Of a DNA stretch of 64,000 nt, positions 34,515 through 43,558 are shown piece by piece. The first letter of the stretch is position 1, and every line of letters begins with the position of its first letter. Position numbers and translations under genes: made by a program. The notes below the pieces were generated by a model. The model was not told the DNA's origin and made no database searches. It worked only from the letters and a program-made list of their open reading frames with translations. This stretch comes from Pantoea endophytica (lineage in GTDB: Bacteria > Pseudomonadota > Gammaproteobacteria > Enterobacterales > Enterobacteriaceae): positions 372,001 to 436,000 of the forward strand of contig NZ_PJRT01000005.1 of the NCBI RefSeq assembly GCF_002858935.1. The letters run 5' to 3'.

Positions 34515-35656
34515 CAGCTCACGCTCTTCAGCGCTGCGACCGCCAGATTGGCGAGATAGCGCGACGTCGGCAACAGCACATCATCATTGATGCGAAACGC
34601 CGGATGGTGCAGCGCGTAAGGCTCGCCGGTGCCAATCATCATAAACGCGCCCGGCAGCTGTTGCTGATAGAACGCGAAGTCTTCGCCGATTGGGCTGGCT
34701 TCCACCACGCGCGCCTCAAAGCCGCTGGCGCTGGCCTGCTGCAAGGCAAAATCCGCCCAATGCGCATCATTTACCACCGATGGCGGACCCGCGTGCCAGT
34801 TGAATTTCACCTCGGCGGCGAAAGCGGCGCCGATACCTTGCACGATTTCACGGAAGCGCTGCTCCAGACGTTCGCGCGTTTCCTGCGAGAAGGAGCGCAC
34901 CGTGCCTTCCAGCCAGGCGCTATCAGGAATCACGTTCCAGGTGCTGCCGCTGTGAATCTGGGTAATCGAGACCACCGCGTTATCGCCGGATGGGGCATTG
35001 CGGCTAATCAACGTTTGTGCGGCCGAGACAATTTGCGCGGCAATCACAATCGGATCGTTACCCTGATGCGGTTTGGCGGCGTGGCTACCCATGCCGGTGA
35101 TGCTGATATCAAAGCGATCGACCGCTGCGGTGAGCGGACCGGCTTTGCTGCCAATCACGCCAGGCGGCAGAGACGGATCGTTGTGAATGCCGAAGATTGC
35201 CACAGCATCATCCAGCGCGCCGGTCGCGATCACATCGGGCGCGCCCTGGCCGGTCTCTTCAGCGGCCTGGAACAGAATACGCACGCGACCTGGCAGCGTA
35301 TCTTCCTGCTGTTTGAGCAGAATCGCTGCCCCCAGCGCCGCCGAACTGTGAAAGTCGTGGCCGCAGGCGTGCATCACGCCGGGACGTTCAGATCGAAAGC
35401 TCACATCTGACTGCTCTTCAATCGGCAGCGCGTCAATATCGGAGCGTAACACCATCAATGGGCCTTTTTCCGCCCCGATTTCCGCCACTAAACCGGTTTT
35501 GAGCGGGAGATCCAGCACGCGAATCTGGTGTTGCTCTAATTGCTGACGAATTCGTGCGGTGGTTTCAAACTCTTGATTGGAGAGCTCGGGAAAACGGTGC
35601 AGTTCATGGCGGAAAGCGATCAGCTGTTCGCCTAAGGTGTCGAGAGATTGGCTCAT
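34514..35656 (-). CDS. M20D-family N-acyl-amino-acid deacetylase (YxeP/SndA-like)
   Basis: A 380-residue amidohydrolase, the same length as B. subtilis YxeP. Metal ligands and motifs: HACGHDFHSSAALGAA (Cys and His of M20D), AAEETGQGAPDV, FGIHNDPSLPPG, then the lid domain with MGSHAAKPHQGNDPI, and EDFAFYQQQLPGAF near the end. YxeP removes the N-acetyl group from N-acetylcysteine-type products after C-S cleavage. The start at 35656 follows AAGGAGTAAAAGC and overlaps the GNAT stop by 4 bases, so the pair is coupled. The acetylation/deacetylation pair GNAT plus M20 strongly supports a protect-and-release scheme. Confidence 0.88.
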   Translation of the reverse strand: MSQSLDTLGEQLIAFRHELHRFPELSNQEFETTARIRQQLEQHQIRVLDLPLKTGLVAEIGAEKGPLMVLRSDIDALPIEEQSDVSFRSERPGVMHACGHDFHSSAALGAAILLKQQEDTLPGRVRILFQAAEETGQGAPDVIATGALDDAVAIFGIHNDPSLPPGVIGSKAGPLTAAVDRFDISITGMGSHAAKPHQGNDPIVIAAQIVSAAQTLISRNAPSGDNAVVSITQIHSGSTWNVIPDSAWLEGTVRSFSQETRERLEQRFREIVQGIGAAFAAEVKFNWHAGPPSVVNDAHWADFALQQASASGFEARVVEASPIGEDFAFYQQQLPGAFMMIGTGEPYALHHPAFRINDDVLLPTSRYLANLAVAALKSVS

Positions 35657-36204
35657 GCTTTTACTCCTTGTTGTGCCGCCTGGCGTGTTAACCACGCATC
35701 GTGGGCGCTTTCATCCAGTACTTTCTTCATATATTGCGTGATATGCCCTTTGCCGAGATCGGTGGTGTGCATCAGCTGGAAACCGCGCTTTTTGTACATC
35801 TCGATCAGCCACGGATGGCTAGTGGCGGTGCCGAGCGACACCGCAGGCGCGCGTAACTGGCCCAGCAAGATCTCCTGCTCGAGACGATCCTGCACCTGAC
35901 GACCAAATTGCTGGCCGGGATAATCGGGATGCGCGCCAAACCAGCCGATATGCGGCAGGCCAAACGGGCCGGGCAGCGGTCCCCACGGATAGCGTACGGT
36001 AACGGATGAGACCATCACATCATCGGCATACAGGGCATAAACACCGTGGCTCTGCAGATGACGCAGTGTCTTGGCAAGGTCGGCGGTGGCGGCATCAAAT
36101 TTAATGCCGAGCGCCAGCGTGGGTGCATACGCGGCATGCATCAGCGCCTGATAGGTTTCCACCTCGTCTTCTCTAACCTGACGAAATTCAAGTGACATAG
36201 ACAT
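35653..36204 (-). CDS. GNAT-family N-acetyltransferase
   Basis: About 183 residues. The GNAT core is seen as HIGWFGAHPDYPGQQFGRQV (acetyl-CoA pyrophosphate loop, variant of Q/RxxGxG/A), preceded by the VMVSSVTVRYPWG strand and followed by the LGTATSHPWLIEMYKKRGF closing motif. It is first in the leftward operon with the M20 and MmgE/PrpD genes. By analogy with YxeL/SnaA it would N-acetylate S-(2-succino)cysteine or a similar S-alkylcysteine before oxidation. The start is uncertain between 36204 and 36198; longer frames to 36300 run through a BIME-like repeat and are rejected. Confidence 0.82.
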   Translation of the reverse strand: MSMSLEFRQVREDEVETYQALMHAAYAPTLALGIKFDAATADLAKTLRHLQSHGVYALYADDVMVSSVTVRYPWGPLPGPFGLPHIGWFGAHPDYPGQQFGRQVQDRLEQEILLGQLRAPAVSLGTATSHPWLIEMYKKRGFQLMHTTDLGKGHITQYMKKVLDESAHDAWLTRQAAQQGVKA

Positions 36205-36257
36205 CCCCGGGGAAAAAACCGCCATCAGGCGGAGAATCAAAAAGCAGGCACCTTCCA

Positions 36258-36295
36258 TAGCGGCGCGATTCATCGCGCAATAAATTGCGCCGCTA
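36258..36295. repeat. GTAGCGGCGC inverted repeat (BIME-like)
   Basis: TAGCGGCGCGATTCATCGCG followed by CAATAAATTGCGCCGCTA, a hairpin-forming unit in the divergent gap 36205-36533. The rest of that gap is AT-rich and probably carries the two divergent promoters; no operator is recognised. Confidence 0.8.
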
Positions 36296-36533
36296 CGCAA
36301 GGTGCTCGTCTGTTATAAGGGTTCAGATTACCAGCAAAGCCATTCCCCGCTATATGTGAAAAATAACTAAGCTAATGCGAATTTGTGAAAATGAAATCGC
36401 CCCTTTTGCATTGCTTAAATCGTTATTTACCGTAGTATGCAGAAAATACATAGCGCTATAACTATTCTGTATTAACCCTCTGAATTATCTTAATTTAATC
36501 CGTTATAGCCTTATTCTTAATCAGGGTGACGCC

Positions 36534-37604
36534 GTGTTAGCGATCAAATCTCCGCGTGCATATGCACATGAATCCGGTTTGCGTGCGCGCGCCGGTGAAT
36601 TTATCAAACCTTACGCTTCCCATATTCGCGTCTTTACTTCCCCCCGCGCCTGGCAGGCCGTTAATCCGGAATTAACCCAGAGCCTTGAAGCCAATGATAT
36701 TCGCTGGGAAATAGAGTATCTGACCGGTGAATGCACCGATGCCGCGATTGAAACCCTGAAGCACAATGTCGAGCGGCAGGGCGCTGAACTGCTGTTTGCG
36801 ATCGGCGGCGGGCGCGTGCTGGATGCGGCAAAAGCGGTGGGTAGCCAGCTGCCCGATCTCAAGGTGATCAACTTCGCCACGGTTGCCGCGACTTGCGCTG
36901 CCTGGTCGCCGGTGGCGATTGTTTACAACGAGCAGGGCGGCCATGTGCGCAGCCAGCCGCTGGGCAAAATGCCGGATTTGGTACTGGTCGATAGCGAGAT
37001 TATCGCGCGCAGCGACGTGCGTTACCTGAAGGCCGGCATCGTTGATGCGCTGGCAAAATATTATGAGTTCTATCCGTATCAGCGTAACAATCCCAACGAT
37101 CTGGCGCTGGATCTCAAAGTGATGACCGCCAAACGCGCGCTGGATCTTTATCGCGAGCTGGGCCCGGCGGCGGTAGCCGCTAACCAGCAACAGCAGGTCA
37201 CGCCGGAGCTGGTGAAAATCATCGATGCCAATATCGTGTTGGCCGGATTAGCCAACAGCGTGCGCGATGTGCTGCCGACGCCAGGTTTTGCTCACGCCAT
37301 TCACAATCGTTTGACGCATCAGCCGGAACTGCATCAATGGCTGCACGGTGAAAAAGTGGGTTACAGCCTGCTGGTGCAATCGCTGATTGAGCATGACGGC
37401 GTGCCGGATGCCGATCTGCTGACGCTGCTGCGTGCGTACGACATGCCGCTGACCTTAGCGCCGTTAACCGGTGACCGCGCGGCGACGATTCGCACCATCG
37501 CAGAACAGATTAAATTTCCGGCGGCCAGCGCCGAACGTCTGCCATTCCGCATCTCTGCCGATGCGCTGGAACAGGCGCTGCTGGCGACCGAGAACACGTT
37601 TTAA
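36534..37604 (+). CDS. Iron-containing alcohol dehydrogenase family protein (YbdH/HcxA-like)
   Basis: A 356-residue protein of the glycerol dehydrogenase-like group. IGGGRVLDAAKAVGSQLPDL is the NAD-binding loop; FATVAATCAAWSPVAIVYNE is close to E. coli YbdH (HcxA), a 2-hydroxycarboxylate dehydrogenase; metal-binding histidines lie in GFAHAIHNRLT and LHGEKVGYSLL. The start is GTG at 36534 behind AGGGTGACGCC. It is followed within 33 bases by the flavin monooxygenase and then an aminotransferase, so the three are an operon. HcxA reduces 2-oxo acids such as 2-oxobutyrate or oxaloacetate; here it could act on the C4 acid released by the monooxygenase. This is inference. Confidence 0.85.
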   Translation: MLAIKSPRAYAHESGLRARAGEFIKPYASHIRVFTSPRAWQAVNPELTQSLEANDIRWEIEYLTGECTDAAIETLKHNVERQGAELLFAIGGGRVLDAAKAVGSQLPDLKVINFATVAATCAAWSPVAIVYNEQGGHVRSQPLGKMPDLVLVDSEIIARSDVRYLKAGIVDALAKYYEFYPYQRNNPNDLALDLKVMTAKRALDLYRELGPAAVAANQQQQVTPELVKIIDANIVLAGLANSVRDVLPTPGFAHAIHNRLTHQPELHQWLHGEKVGYSLLVQSLIEHDGVPDADLLTLLRAYDMPLTLAPLTGDRAATIRTIAEQIKFPAASAERLPFRISADALEQALLATENTF

Positions 37605-37637
37605 ATCGCACCACTTTTTATTGACCAGGACAAATTA

Positions 37638-38939
37638 ATGGCTAACTCAAAACAACAACGCCGCATCCGTTTAGGCCTTTTCGTGCAGCCGGTAGGACAA
37701 CACGTCAGCGGCTGGCGTCTGACGGAAAAGCTCGGCGATCCAACTGACATCGACTGGCTGATCACCATCGCCAAAAAAGCCGAAGCCGGTAAATTCGATC
37801 TGTTCTTCGTAGGCGATGCGCTGGCCACCAGCATGTATCGTCTGCCCTCGACCATGGCGCGCCTTGAGCCGCTGACCATGCTGTCGGCGCTGGCGGTGAA
37901 TACCAAACGCATTGGTCTGGCGGCAACGGCGTCTACCACCTTTAGCGATCCGTTCACCATGGCGCGCAGCTTCTCTTCGCTGGATCACATCAGCCGTGGT
38001 CGCGCGGCATGGAACGTGGTGACCTCGTTCTCTACCGATGTAGCGCGTAACTTTAGCCGCAACGATATGCCAAACCATGCCGAGCGTTATGCGCGTGCGC
38101 GCGAATTCCTCGAAGTGGCTGACAAGCTGTGGGCCGGTTGGGAAGAGGGCGCGGTGCAGCCGAACAAAGAGACCGGTGCGTACTTTGTTGATGAAAAAAT
38201 CCAGCCGATTAACCATGAAGGCGAGCACTTCCAGGTGCAGGGTCCGCTGAATATCACCCGTTCGCCGCAGGGTCGTCCAGTGATCATCGAAGCCGGATCC
38301 TCCGCTGATGGTCAGAAACTGGCGGCGGAAACCGCGGAAGTGATCTTCACCGCGGCTGCCAGCCTCGAAGAAGCACAAACCTTCTACCGTTCGCAGAAAG
38401 ATCAGGTCATTGCCGCTGGTCGTAATCCGGATCATGTGGTGATTATGCCGGGCGTGATGCCGATTGTGGGCCGCACGCGTGAAGAGGCCAAAGCACTGTG
38501 GAAAGAGCTCAACACGCTGGTGGACATCGAAAACGGTCTGCGTCAGCTGTCGCTGCGTTTCAGCATGGATCTCAGCCAGTTCCCGCTGGATGGTCCGGTG
38601 CCAGAAGTGCCTCTGGGCGAGGGCAACCAGAGCCGCGTTAAACTGATGACCGATATGGCGAAACGCGAAAATCTGACGCTGCGCGAGCTGGCGGCGGTGG
38701 CTGCTGGTTCACGCGGACATCGCGTGATTGTCGGTACCGCCGAAGATATCGCTGACGATTTCGAGCTGTGGATGAACGAGGGCGGCGCGGATGGTTTCAA
38801 TATTATGCCGGCGATCATGTCCGAGCAGCTGGATCTGTTTGTTGAGCTGGTGATCCCTGAACTGCGCCGTCGCGGCCTGTTCCGTGACGATTACGAGTTC
38901 GCCACGCTGCGTGAAAACCTCGGCTTGCCGGTGGTCTAA
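37638..38939 (+). CDS. LLM-class flavin-dependent monooxygenase (NtaA/DszA/YxeK-like)
   Basis: A 433-residue bacterial luciferase-like monooxygenase of the NtaA/SnaA/DszA group: FVQPVGQHVSGWR, KFDLFFVGDALATS, LAATASTTFSDPFTMARSFS, SRGRAAWNVVTS and QGRPVIIEAGSSADGQ, ending near ELRRRGLFRDDYE. These enzymes use FMNH2 supplied by a reductase. B. subtilis YxeK (about 440 residues) cleaves the C-S bond of N-acetyl-S-(2-succino)cysteine to give oxaloacetate and N-acetylcysteine. With GNAT, M20D and MmgE/PrpD genes in the divergent operon the YxeK role is the best guess; no flavin reductase is adjacent. Confidence 0.87.
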   Translation: MANSKQQRRIRLGLFVQPVGQHVSGWRLTEKLGDPTDIDWLITIAKKAEAGKFDLFFVGDALATSMYRLPSTMARLEPLTMLSALAVNTKRIGLAATASTTFSDPFTMARSFSSLDHISRGRAAWNVVTSFSTDVARNFSRNDMPNHAERYARAREFLEVADKLWAGWEEGAVQPNKETGAYFVDEKIQPINHEGEHFQVQGPLNITRSPQGRPVIIEAGSSADGQKLAAETAEVIFTAAASLEEAQTFYRSQKDQVIAAGRNPDHVVIMPGVMPIVGRTREEAKALWKELNTLVDIENGLRQLSLRFSMDLSQFPLDGPVPEVPLGEGNQSRVKLMTDMAKRENLTLRELAAVAAGSRGHRVIVGTAEDIADDFELWMNEGGADGFNIMPAIMSEQLDLFVELVIPELRRRGLFRDDYEFATLRENLGLPVV

Positions 38940-38957
38940 CCCCTTCAGGAGCTCAAC

Positions 38958-40157
38958 ATGGTCACCTTATCAAAGCGTGTGCAGTCCGTGTCGCTCTCTG
39001 CCAATGCGGCGGCGCGTCAACTGACGCGCCAGCTGAAAGAGCAGGGCGTGGATATTCTCGATCTCACCACCGGTGAGCCAGATTTAGATACGCCCGCGCA
39101 TATTCGCCAGGCGGCGGTGGCGGCAATGGAAGCCGGTGAGACGCGCTACACGCCGACCAATGGCACCACGCCGCTGCGCAAAGCGGTGCTGGCTAAGCTG
39201 AAAAATGAAAATCAGCTCGATTATGAGCTGGCGCAAATTTGCATCGCCAACGGTGCCAAACAGATTATCTTCAACGCCTTTGCCGCCACGCTGAATGAAG
39301 GCGATGAGGTGATTGTGCCTGTGCCTTATTGGCCGACGTTCCCGGATAGCGTGCGTTTTAACGGCGGCGAAGCGGTGCTGCTGGCGTGTCCGCTGGAGCA
39401 GGAATACAAGTTGCAGCCGCAACAGCTGGCGCAGGCGATCACCGCCAAAACCCGCTGGCTGGTGCTGAACAATCCCGGCAATCCTTCTGGTATGGTGTAC
39501 AGCGCAGATGAGCTGACCGCGCTGGCGACGGTGCTGCGCGATCATCCTGATGTGCTGATCATGCTGGATGAACTCTACGAACATATTCTGTTTGATGGCC
39601 GTGAACATATTAGCCTGCTGCACGTTGCGCCGGATTTAGCCGACCGTATTCTGCTGGTGGGCGGCGTGTCGAAAACCTACGCCATGACCGGCTGGCGCAT
39701 CGGTTTCGGTGCCGGGCCTAAAGCGTTGATCGACGCGATGGTGGTGGTGCAGTCGCAAAACAGCTCCGGTGCCAGCGCGATCAGCCAGGCTGCGGCGGTG
39801 GCGGCGTATAACGGTGGACTCGACTTTCTGCCGCCGCAACGCACGGCTTATCAGGATCGCCGCGATGCGATTATGGCGCTGTTAAAGCCGGTGCAGGAAA
39901 TTGACGTGCTTAATCCTGATGGCGCGTTCTTTATTTTCTGTCGCTGCGCCGGTTTATTAGGTAAAACGCGTCCCGATGGTCAGAAGATCGAAAGCGAGCA
40001 GGATGTGATGAATTATCTGCTGGAAAGCGGTGTCTCTGGCGTGGCGGGCAGCGCGTACGGATTATCACCTTATTTCCGTTTGTCGATTGCCACCGACATT
40101 GAAACGGTGCGTGAAGCGGGTCGCAGAATTGCGCAGGCCTGCGCGGTTCTGAAATAA
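38958..40157 (+). CDS. Class I PLP-dependent aminotransferase (aspartate aminotransferase-like)
   Basis: A 399-residue fold-type I aminotransferase. ILDLTTGEPDLDTP opens the domain, NGAKQIIFNAFAATLNEGDE and NNPGNPSGMVY bind the cofactor, DELYEHILF provides the Asp/Tyr pair, and GGVSKTYAMTGWRIGF contains the Schiff-base lysine. The C-terminal FRLSIATDIETVREAG has the carboxylate-binding arginine. It is the third gene of the dehydrogenase/monooxygenase operon, 18 bases after the monooxygenase stop with AGGAG. It could convert oxaloacetate to aspartate or process another 2-oxo acid from the pathway. Confidence 0.88.
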   Translation: MVTLSKRVQSVSLSANAAARQLTRQLKEQGVDILDLTTGEPDLDTPAHIRQAAVAAMEAGETRYTPTNGTTPLRKAVLAKLKNENQLDYELAQICIANGAKQIIFNAFAATLNEGDEVIVPVPYWPTFPDSVRFNGGEAVLLACPLEQEYKLQPQQLAQAITAKTRWLVLNNPGNPSGMVYSADELTALATVLRDHPDVLIMLDELYEHILFDGREHISLLHVAPDLADRILLVGGVSKTYAMTGWRIGFGAGPKALIDAMVVVQSQNSSGASAISQAAAVAAYNGGLDFLPPQRTAYQDRRDAIMALLKPVQEIDVLNPDGAFFIFCRCAGLLGKTRPDGQKIESEQDVMNYLLESGVSGVAGSAYGLSPYFRLSIATDIETVREAGRRIAQACAVLK

Positions 40158-40200
40158 GCTTACTGGTAAAGACGTCAGATATTTCCGGGGGATTATCTGA

Positions 40201-40299
40201 CTTAACGGCAAGTATGATGCGCAATACGGTATCGCTTGCCAGGATTATGTTTACGACGTTTTAAAAGCGTATATCAAACAGATTAACGCGCAGAAGTAA
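40201..40299 (+). pseudogene. Possible C-terminal gene remnant
   Basis: A 32-codon open stretch without a start codon reads LNGKYDAQYGIACQDYVYDV, LKAYIKQINAQK and then TAA. It looks like the tail of a soluble helical protein. An in-frame stop lies directly before it. A bidirectional terminator follows at once, as at the end of a real gene. I cannot identify the parent family; chance is possible for a frame this short. Confidence 0.33.
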
Positions 40300-40303
40300 T
40301 AAC

Positions 40304-40334
40304 GAAAAAACGCAGCACTTACGCTGCGTTTTTA
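40304..40334. terminator. Bidirectional intrinsic terminator
   Basis: AAAAAACGCAGC, six-base loop, GCTGCGTTTTT. A-rich and T-rich flanks on both sides let it stop transcripts from the left and the H-NS family gene from the right. Confidence 0.85.
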
Positions 40335-40364
40335 CTGTTCATGCGCTGTACAGCAAGTCACCGA

Positions 40365-40766
40365 TTAAATCAGGAAATCATCCATTGAACCGCCCGCTTC
40401 CAGTGCGGCTTTAATCGGTGATGGCGTACGGCCCTGGCCGGTCCACAATTTCTCGTTCCCCTGTTCGTCGATGAATTTATACTTCGCGGGGCGCGGAGCA
40501 CGTTTCGACTTGGGTTTGCTTTCCTGGGTAGTTAATTGCGCCAGGTCACTAATATCAATGCCATCTTTCAACAACATCTCTTTATACAGCGCCAGCTTTT
40601 CTTCTTTTTCGCGCTGAGCTGCAGTTTCTGCTTCCGCTTCTTCACGGCGCTCTGCGACGACCACGGCGAATTTTTCCAGCATCTCTTCTAATGCTGCGAC
40701 GTCAATATTACGCGCCTCGGCACGCAGCGTACGAAGATTGTTCAATGCTTTAAGTGCATCGCTCAT
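40365..40766 (-). CDS. H-NS family nucleoid-associated protein
   Basis: A 133-residue H-NS/StpA protein. The N-terminal oligomerisation helices (ALKALNNLRTLRAEARNIDV and following Glu-rich coiled coil to about residue 65) are joined by a basic linker (SKPKSKRAPRPAKYKF) to the DNA-binding domain with LWTGQGRTPSPI, the conserved TGQGRTP minor-groove hook, ending DDFLI. It silences AT-rich and foreign DNA. The residues alone do not separate the core hns from a paralogue such as stpA; its place among accessory genes mildly favours a paralogue. It is monocistronic with its own terminator. Confidence 0.92.
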   Translation of the reverse strand: MSDALKALNNLRTLRAEARNIDVAALEEMLEKFAVVVAERREEAEAETAAQREKEEKLALYKEMLLKDGIDISDLAQLTTQESKPKSKRAPRPAKYKFIDEQGNEKLWTGQGRTPSPIKAALEAGGSMDDFLI

Positions 40767-41293
40767 GTATTAATCCTTATTACTTATTTAACTGGTGTAA
40801 AGGGAAGCATTCTACGAGATTTTTTGCCAAAGTAAAATAATCAAACGTGGGCAGAATTGTCTGTAAAATATCCGGGTGATCAGAGATTCTTTTATATTCC
40901 GTGACGCTTTATCGAGCTATTTGGCTTATTCACGTGACGCGGGAGAGTAAGGAGAATAATAGTGGGTGATTTAATATGCGTGTGTATGCGGTGCGTGTGA
41001 AGGTCGCCATAAATGGTACCGTACACATAAGAATCTGTTCAATTTCACATAGTTGCCGAAAGCCCCGCCATGAACCTTCCTGAAAATAACGTAAGTCAAC
41101 TATTACTCGTTGAAGAATAAGGCTTTTCACCAAGTGTAAAAGTGTCAGTAAACTGGTAACAATTTCTTGCATTGGAAATCTTAATGCGTATATTTCTCAT
41201 TTGCTTTCTTAACGGCTTCCTTACTGTCGTTCCTCTTTCCGACGTCAGCAGCGGTGCCGCAAAAAAATAACGATAAGTTGATTGAGGAATCGT
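40767..41293. other. Gene-free region between the H-NS family gene and fhuE
   Basis: 527 bases, AT-rich, with no supported ORF. It holds a degenerate GGTCGCCA palindrome at 41002-41021 (AGGTCGCCATAAATGGTACC context) and, at 41182-41202, TTAATGCGTATATTTCTCATT, a weak Fur-like inverted repeat (AATG...CATT) about 90 bases before fhuE. A 12-codon GTG frame at 40962 has AAGGAG before it but is too short to call. Confidence 0.45.
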
Positions 41294-43489
41294 ATGTCTT
41301 TCAGTGATTTGCGCGTCAGGAAACCCGGCAGTGCGCCTCAGCGTGCGTTACGTCTCTCTTTACTGGCTGTGATGGTTGCGTCAGGTATCGCGCAGGCAGC
41401 AGAGACCACCAACACCGAACAGACGCTGAACGTGGATGCCAGCGCCAACGCCGATCAGCAACAGCAGGCGGCACAGGATTACAGCGTACCGGTGACGCGT
41501 GCCGGTACCAAAATGGCGCTCACCGCGCGCGATATTCCGCAATCGGTTTCAATCGTCAGCAAGCAGCGTATGCAAGACCAACAGCTGCAATCGCTGAACG
41601 ATGTGCTGAAGAACACCACCGGTATCCACGGCGTCTCTTCTGATATGGACCGCACTAACTACTATTCGCGCGGTTTCCTGATCGACAACTATATGGTCGA
41701 CGGTATTCCAACTGCCTTCGCCTCACGCTGGAACCTTGGCGACGCGCAGAGCGACATGGCGCTGTATGAGCGCGTCGAAGTGGTGCGCGGTGCCACCGGC
41801 TTGCTGACTGGCCCAGGCAATCCTTCCGCCTCCATCAACATGGTGCGCAAGCACGCCGATAGCAAAGAGTTCACCGGTGATGTTTCCGCCAGCTACGGCA
41901 GCTGGAACAAGCAGCGTTACGTTGCCGATCTCTCTGCACCGCTGTCGCCTGAAGGGAACGTGCGTGGTCGTCTGGTTGCGGGCTATGAAGACAAAAACAG
42001 CTTTATCGAACGCTACGGCGCAGACAAAAAGTTCGTTTATGGCGTGGTTGACGCTGATCTGACCGACTCCACCAAATTGTCGGTTGGTTACGAATTTACC
42101 CAGGTAAACACCGATTCGCCAATGTGGAGCGGTTCCCCGCGCTGGTATACCGACGGTTCTCAGATCAAAGCGCGTCGTGGTTACAACACCGCGCCAGACT
42201 GGGCTTACAACAACAAAGAAAACAAAAAGGTCTTTGTTAACCTGCAGCAAAACTTCGATAACGGCTGGAACATCACGCTTAACGGCACGCACAACGAAAT
42301 GTTCCTCGACAGCAAACAGCTGTATATCGATGGCTTCTTTGATAAAACCACCGGCGCGGGCTCTTCCTCTTACGCCGGCTATCCGGTTATCGGCGGCACC
42401 GGCTATAACACCGGTAAACGTAAAGTGGATGCGGTGGATGCCTTCGCCAGCGGCCCATACGAATTGTTGGGACGTCAGCATGAGCTGATGATTGGCGTTA
42501 ACTACAGTCGTCAGGACAACAAGTACTACAGCTCGTGGGAGAACATCTCATCAGCAGAGCTGGGTAACTTCAATAACTACAACGGCGATTTCCCGGAATC
42601 TAACTGGGATCCGCGCGAACCGGCTTCAGATACACAGCTGGTACGTCAGAAATCTGCTTATCTGGCAACCCGCATCTCGCTGGCCGATCCGCTGCATGTG
42701 ATTCTCGGCGCGCGCTATACCAACTGGAATCGTCAGACGCTGAGCGAAGAGATGGAGAAGAACAACATCACGCCGTACGGTGGTGTGATTTGGGACTTCT
42801 ACGACAACTGGTCGGCGTATGCCAGCTACACCTCGGTATTCCAGCCGCAGGATTATCAGGATGCCTCAGGTGCATTCCTGGCGCCGGTGATTGGCAAAAA
42901 CTACGAAGCGGGCGTGAAATCAGACTGGTTTAACAGCCGCCTGACTACTTCTATCTCCGTATTCCGCACCGAACTGGATAACGTTGGCGAAGCGACCGGA
43001 CAAACCAACCCGGAAACGGGCAATGCCATTTATGTGGGTAAAAGTGGCGTAGTGAGCCGTGGCGTGGAGTTTGAAGTCAACGGCGCGGTAACCGATAACT
43101 GGCAGATGACCTTCGGCGGTACCAGCTATGTGGCGGAAGATCGCGAAGGCGAGAACTACAATTCTCAGCTGCCGCGCACCTCATTCAACCTCTTCACCAG
43201 CTATCGCTTGCCGATGCTGGATCAGTTGACTTTGGGTGGTGGCGTGACCTGGCAGTCGAAAACCTACGGTGACATTGGCGGTCCAGATGGCGAAGGCACC
43301 TGGCGCGCACGTCAGGGCAGCTACTCGGTGGTCGATTTGTTCGCACGCTACGACGTCACCAAAAACGTCTCACTGCAGGCAAACATCAACAACCTGTTCG
43401 ACAAAGAGTACGACACCAATGTCAGCAACGGCGGCATCGTGTACGGCGATCCACGTAATTTCTCTGTCTCGGCGAGCTATCGTTTCTGA
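41294..43489 (+). CDS. fhuE: TonB-dependent ferric coprogen/hydroxamate receptor FhuE
   Basis: A 731-residue receptor aligning closely in memory with E. coli FhuE. Shared stretches include YSVPVTRAGTKMALTARDIP, QSVSIVSKQRMQDQQLQSLN, YYSRGFLIDNYMVDGIPT, SRWNLGDAQSDMALYERVEV, VRGATGLLTGPGNPSASINM and, in the barrel, LADPLHVILGARYTNW. The signal peptide is near residues 10-36 and the C-terminus ends in YRF. FhuE imports coprogen, rhodotorulic acid and ferrioxamine-type siderophores. The ATG at 41294 follows TTGAGGAATCGT. No transport partners are adjacent, as usual for fhuE. Confidence 0.9.
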   Translation: MSFSDLRVRKPGSAPQRALRLSLLAVMVASGIAQAAETTNTEQTLNVDASANADQQQQAAQDYSVPVTRAGTKMALTARDIPQSVSIVSKQRMQDQQLQSLNDVLKNTTGIHGVSSDMDRTNYYSRGFLIDNYMVDGIPTAFASRWNLGDAQSDMALYERVEVVRGATGLLTGPGNPSASINMVRKHADSKEFTGDVSASYGSWNKQRYVADLSAPLSPEGNVRGRLVAGYEDKNSFIERYGADKKFVYGVVDADLTDSTKLSVGYEFTQVNTDSPMWSGSPRWYTDGSQIKARRGYNTAPDWAYNNKENKKVFVNLQQNFDNGWNITLNGTHNEMFLDSKQLYIDGFFDKTTGAGSSSYAGYPVIGGTGYNTGKRKVDAVDAFASGPYELLGRQHELMIGVNYSRQDNKYYSSWENISSAELGNFNNYNGDFPESNWDPREPASDTQLVRQKSAYLATRISLADPLHVILGARYTNWNRQTLSEEMEKNNITPYGGVIWDFYDNWSAYASYTSVFQPQDYQDASGAFLAPVIGKNYEAGVKSDWFNSRLTTSISVFRTELDNVGEATGQTNPETGNAIYVGKSGVVSRGVEFEVNGAVTDNWQMTFGGTSYVAEDREGENYNSQLPRTSFNLFTSYRLPMLDQLTLGGGVTWQSKTYGDIGGPDGEGTWRARQGSYSVVDLFARYDVTKNVSLQANINNLFDKEYDTNVSNGGIVYGDPRNFSVSASYRF

Positions 43490-43496
43490 TAAAGAT

Positions 43497-43554
43497 GCTG
43501 GGTGCGCAGGACTGTGTACCCAGCAATTCTCGGCGGTCGCCATTCATGGCGACC
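43497..43554. terminator. Hairpin after fhuE followed by a GGTCGCCA palindrome
   Basis: GCTGGGT (43497-43503) pairs with ACCCAGC (43518-43524) over a 14-base loop without a T tract. Ten bases on, GGTCGCCATTCATGGCGACC (43535-43554) is a perfect palindrome. They sit between fhuE and the converging M20 gene. Confidence 0.5.
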
Positions 43555-43558
43555 GATA

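Noticed and set aside
41182-41202. A confident Fur box before fhuE
   Set aside because: Only the outer AATG/CATT arms match; kept as a weak candidate in the intergenic note.
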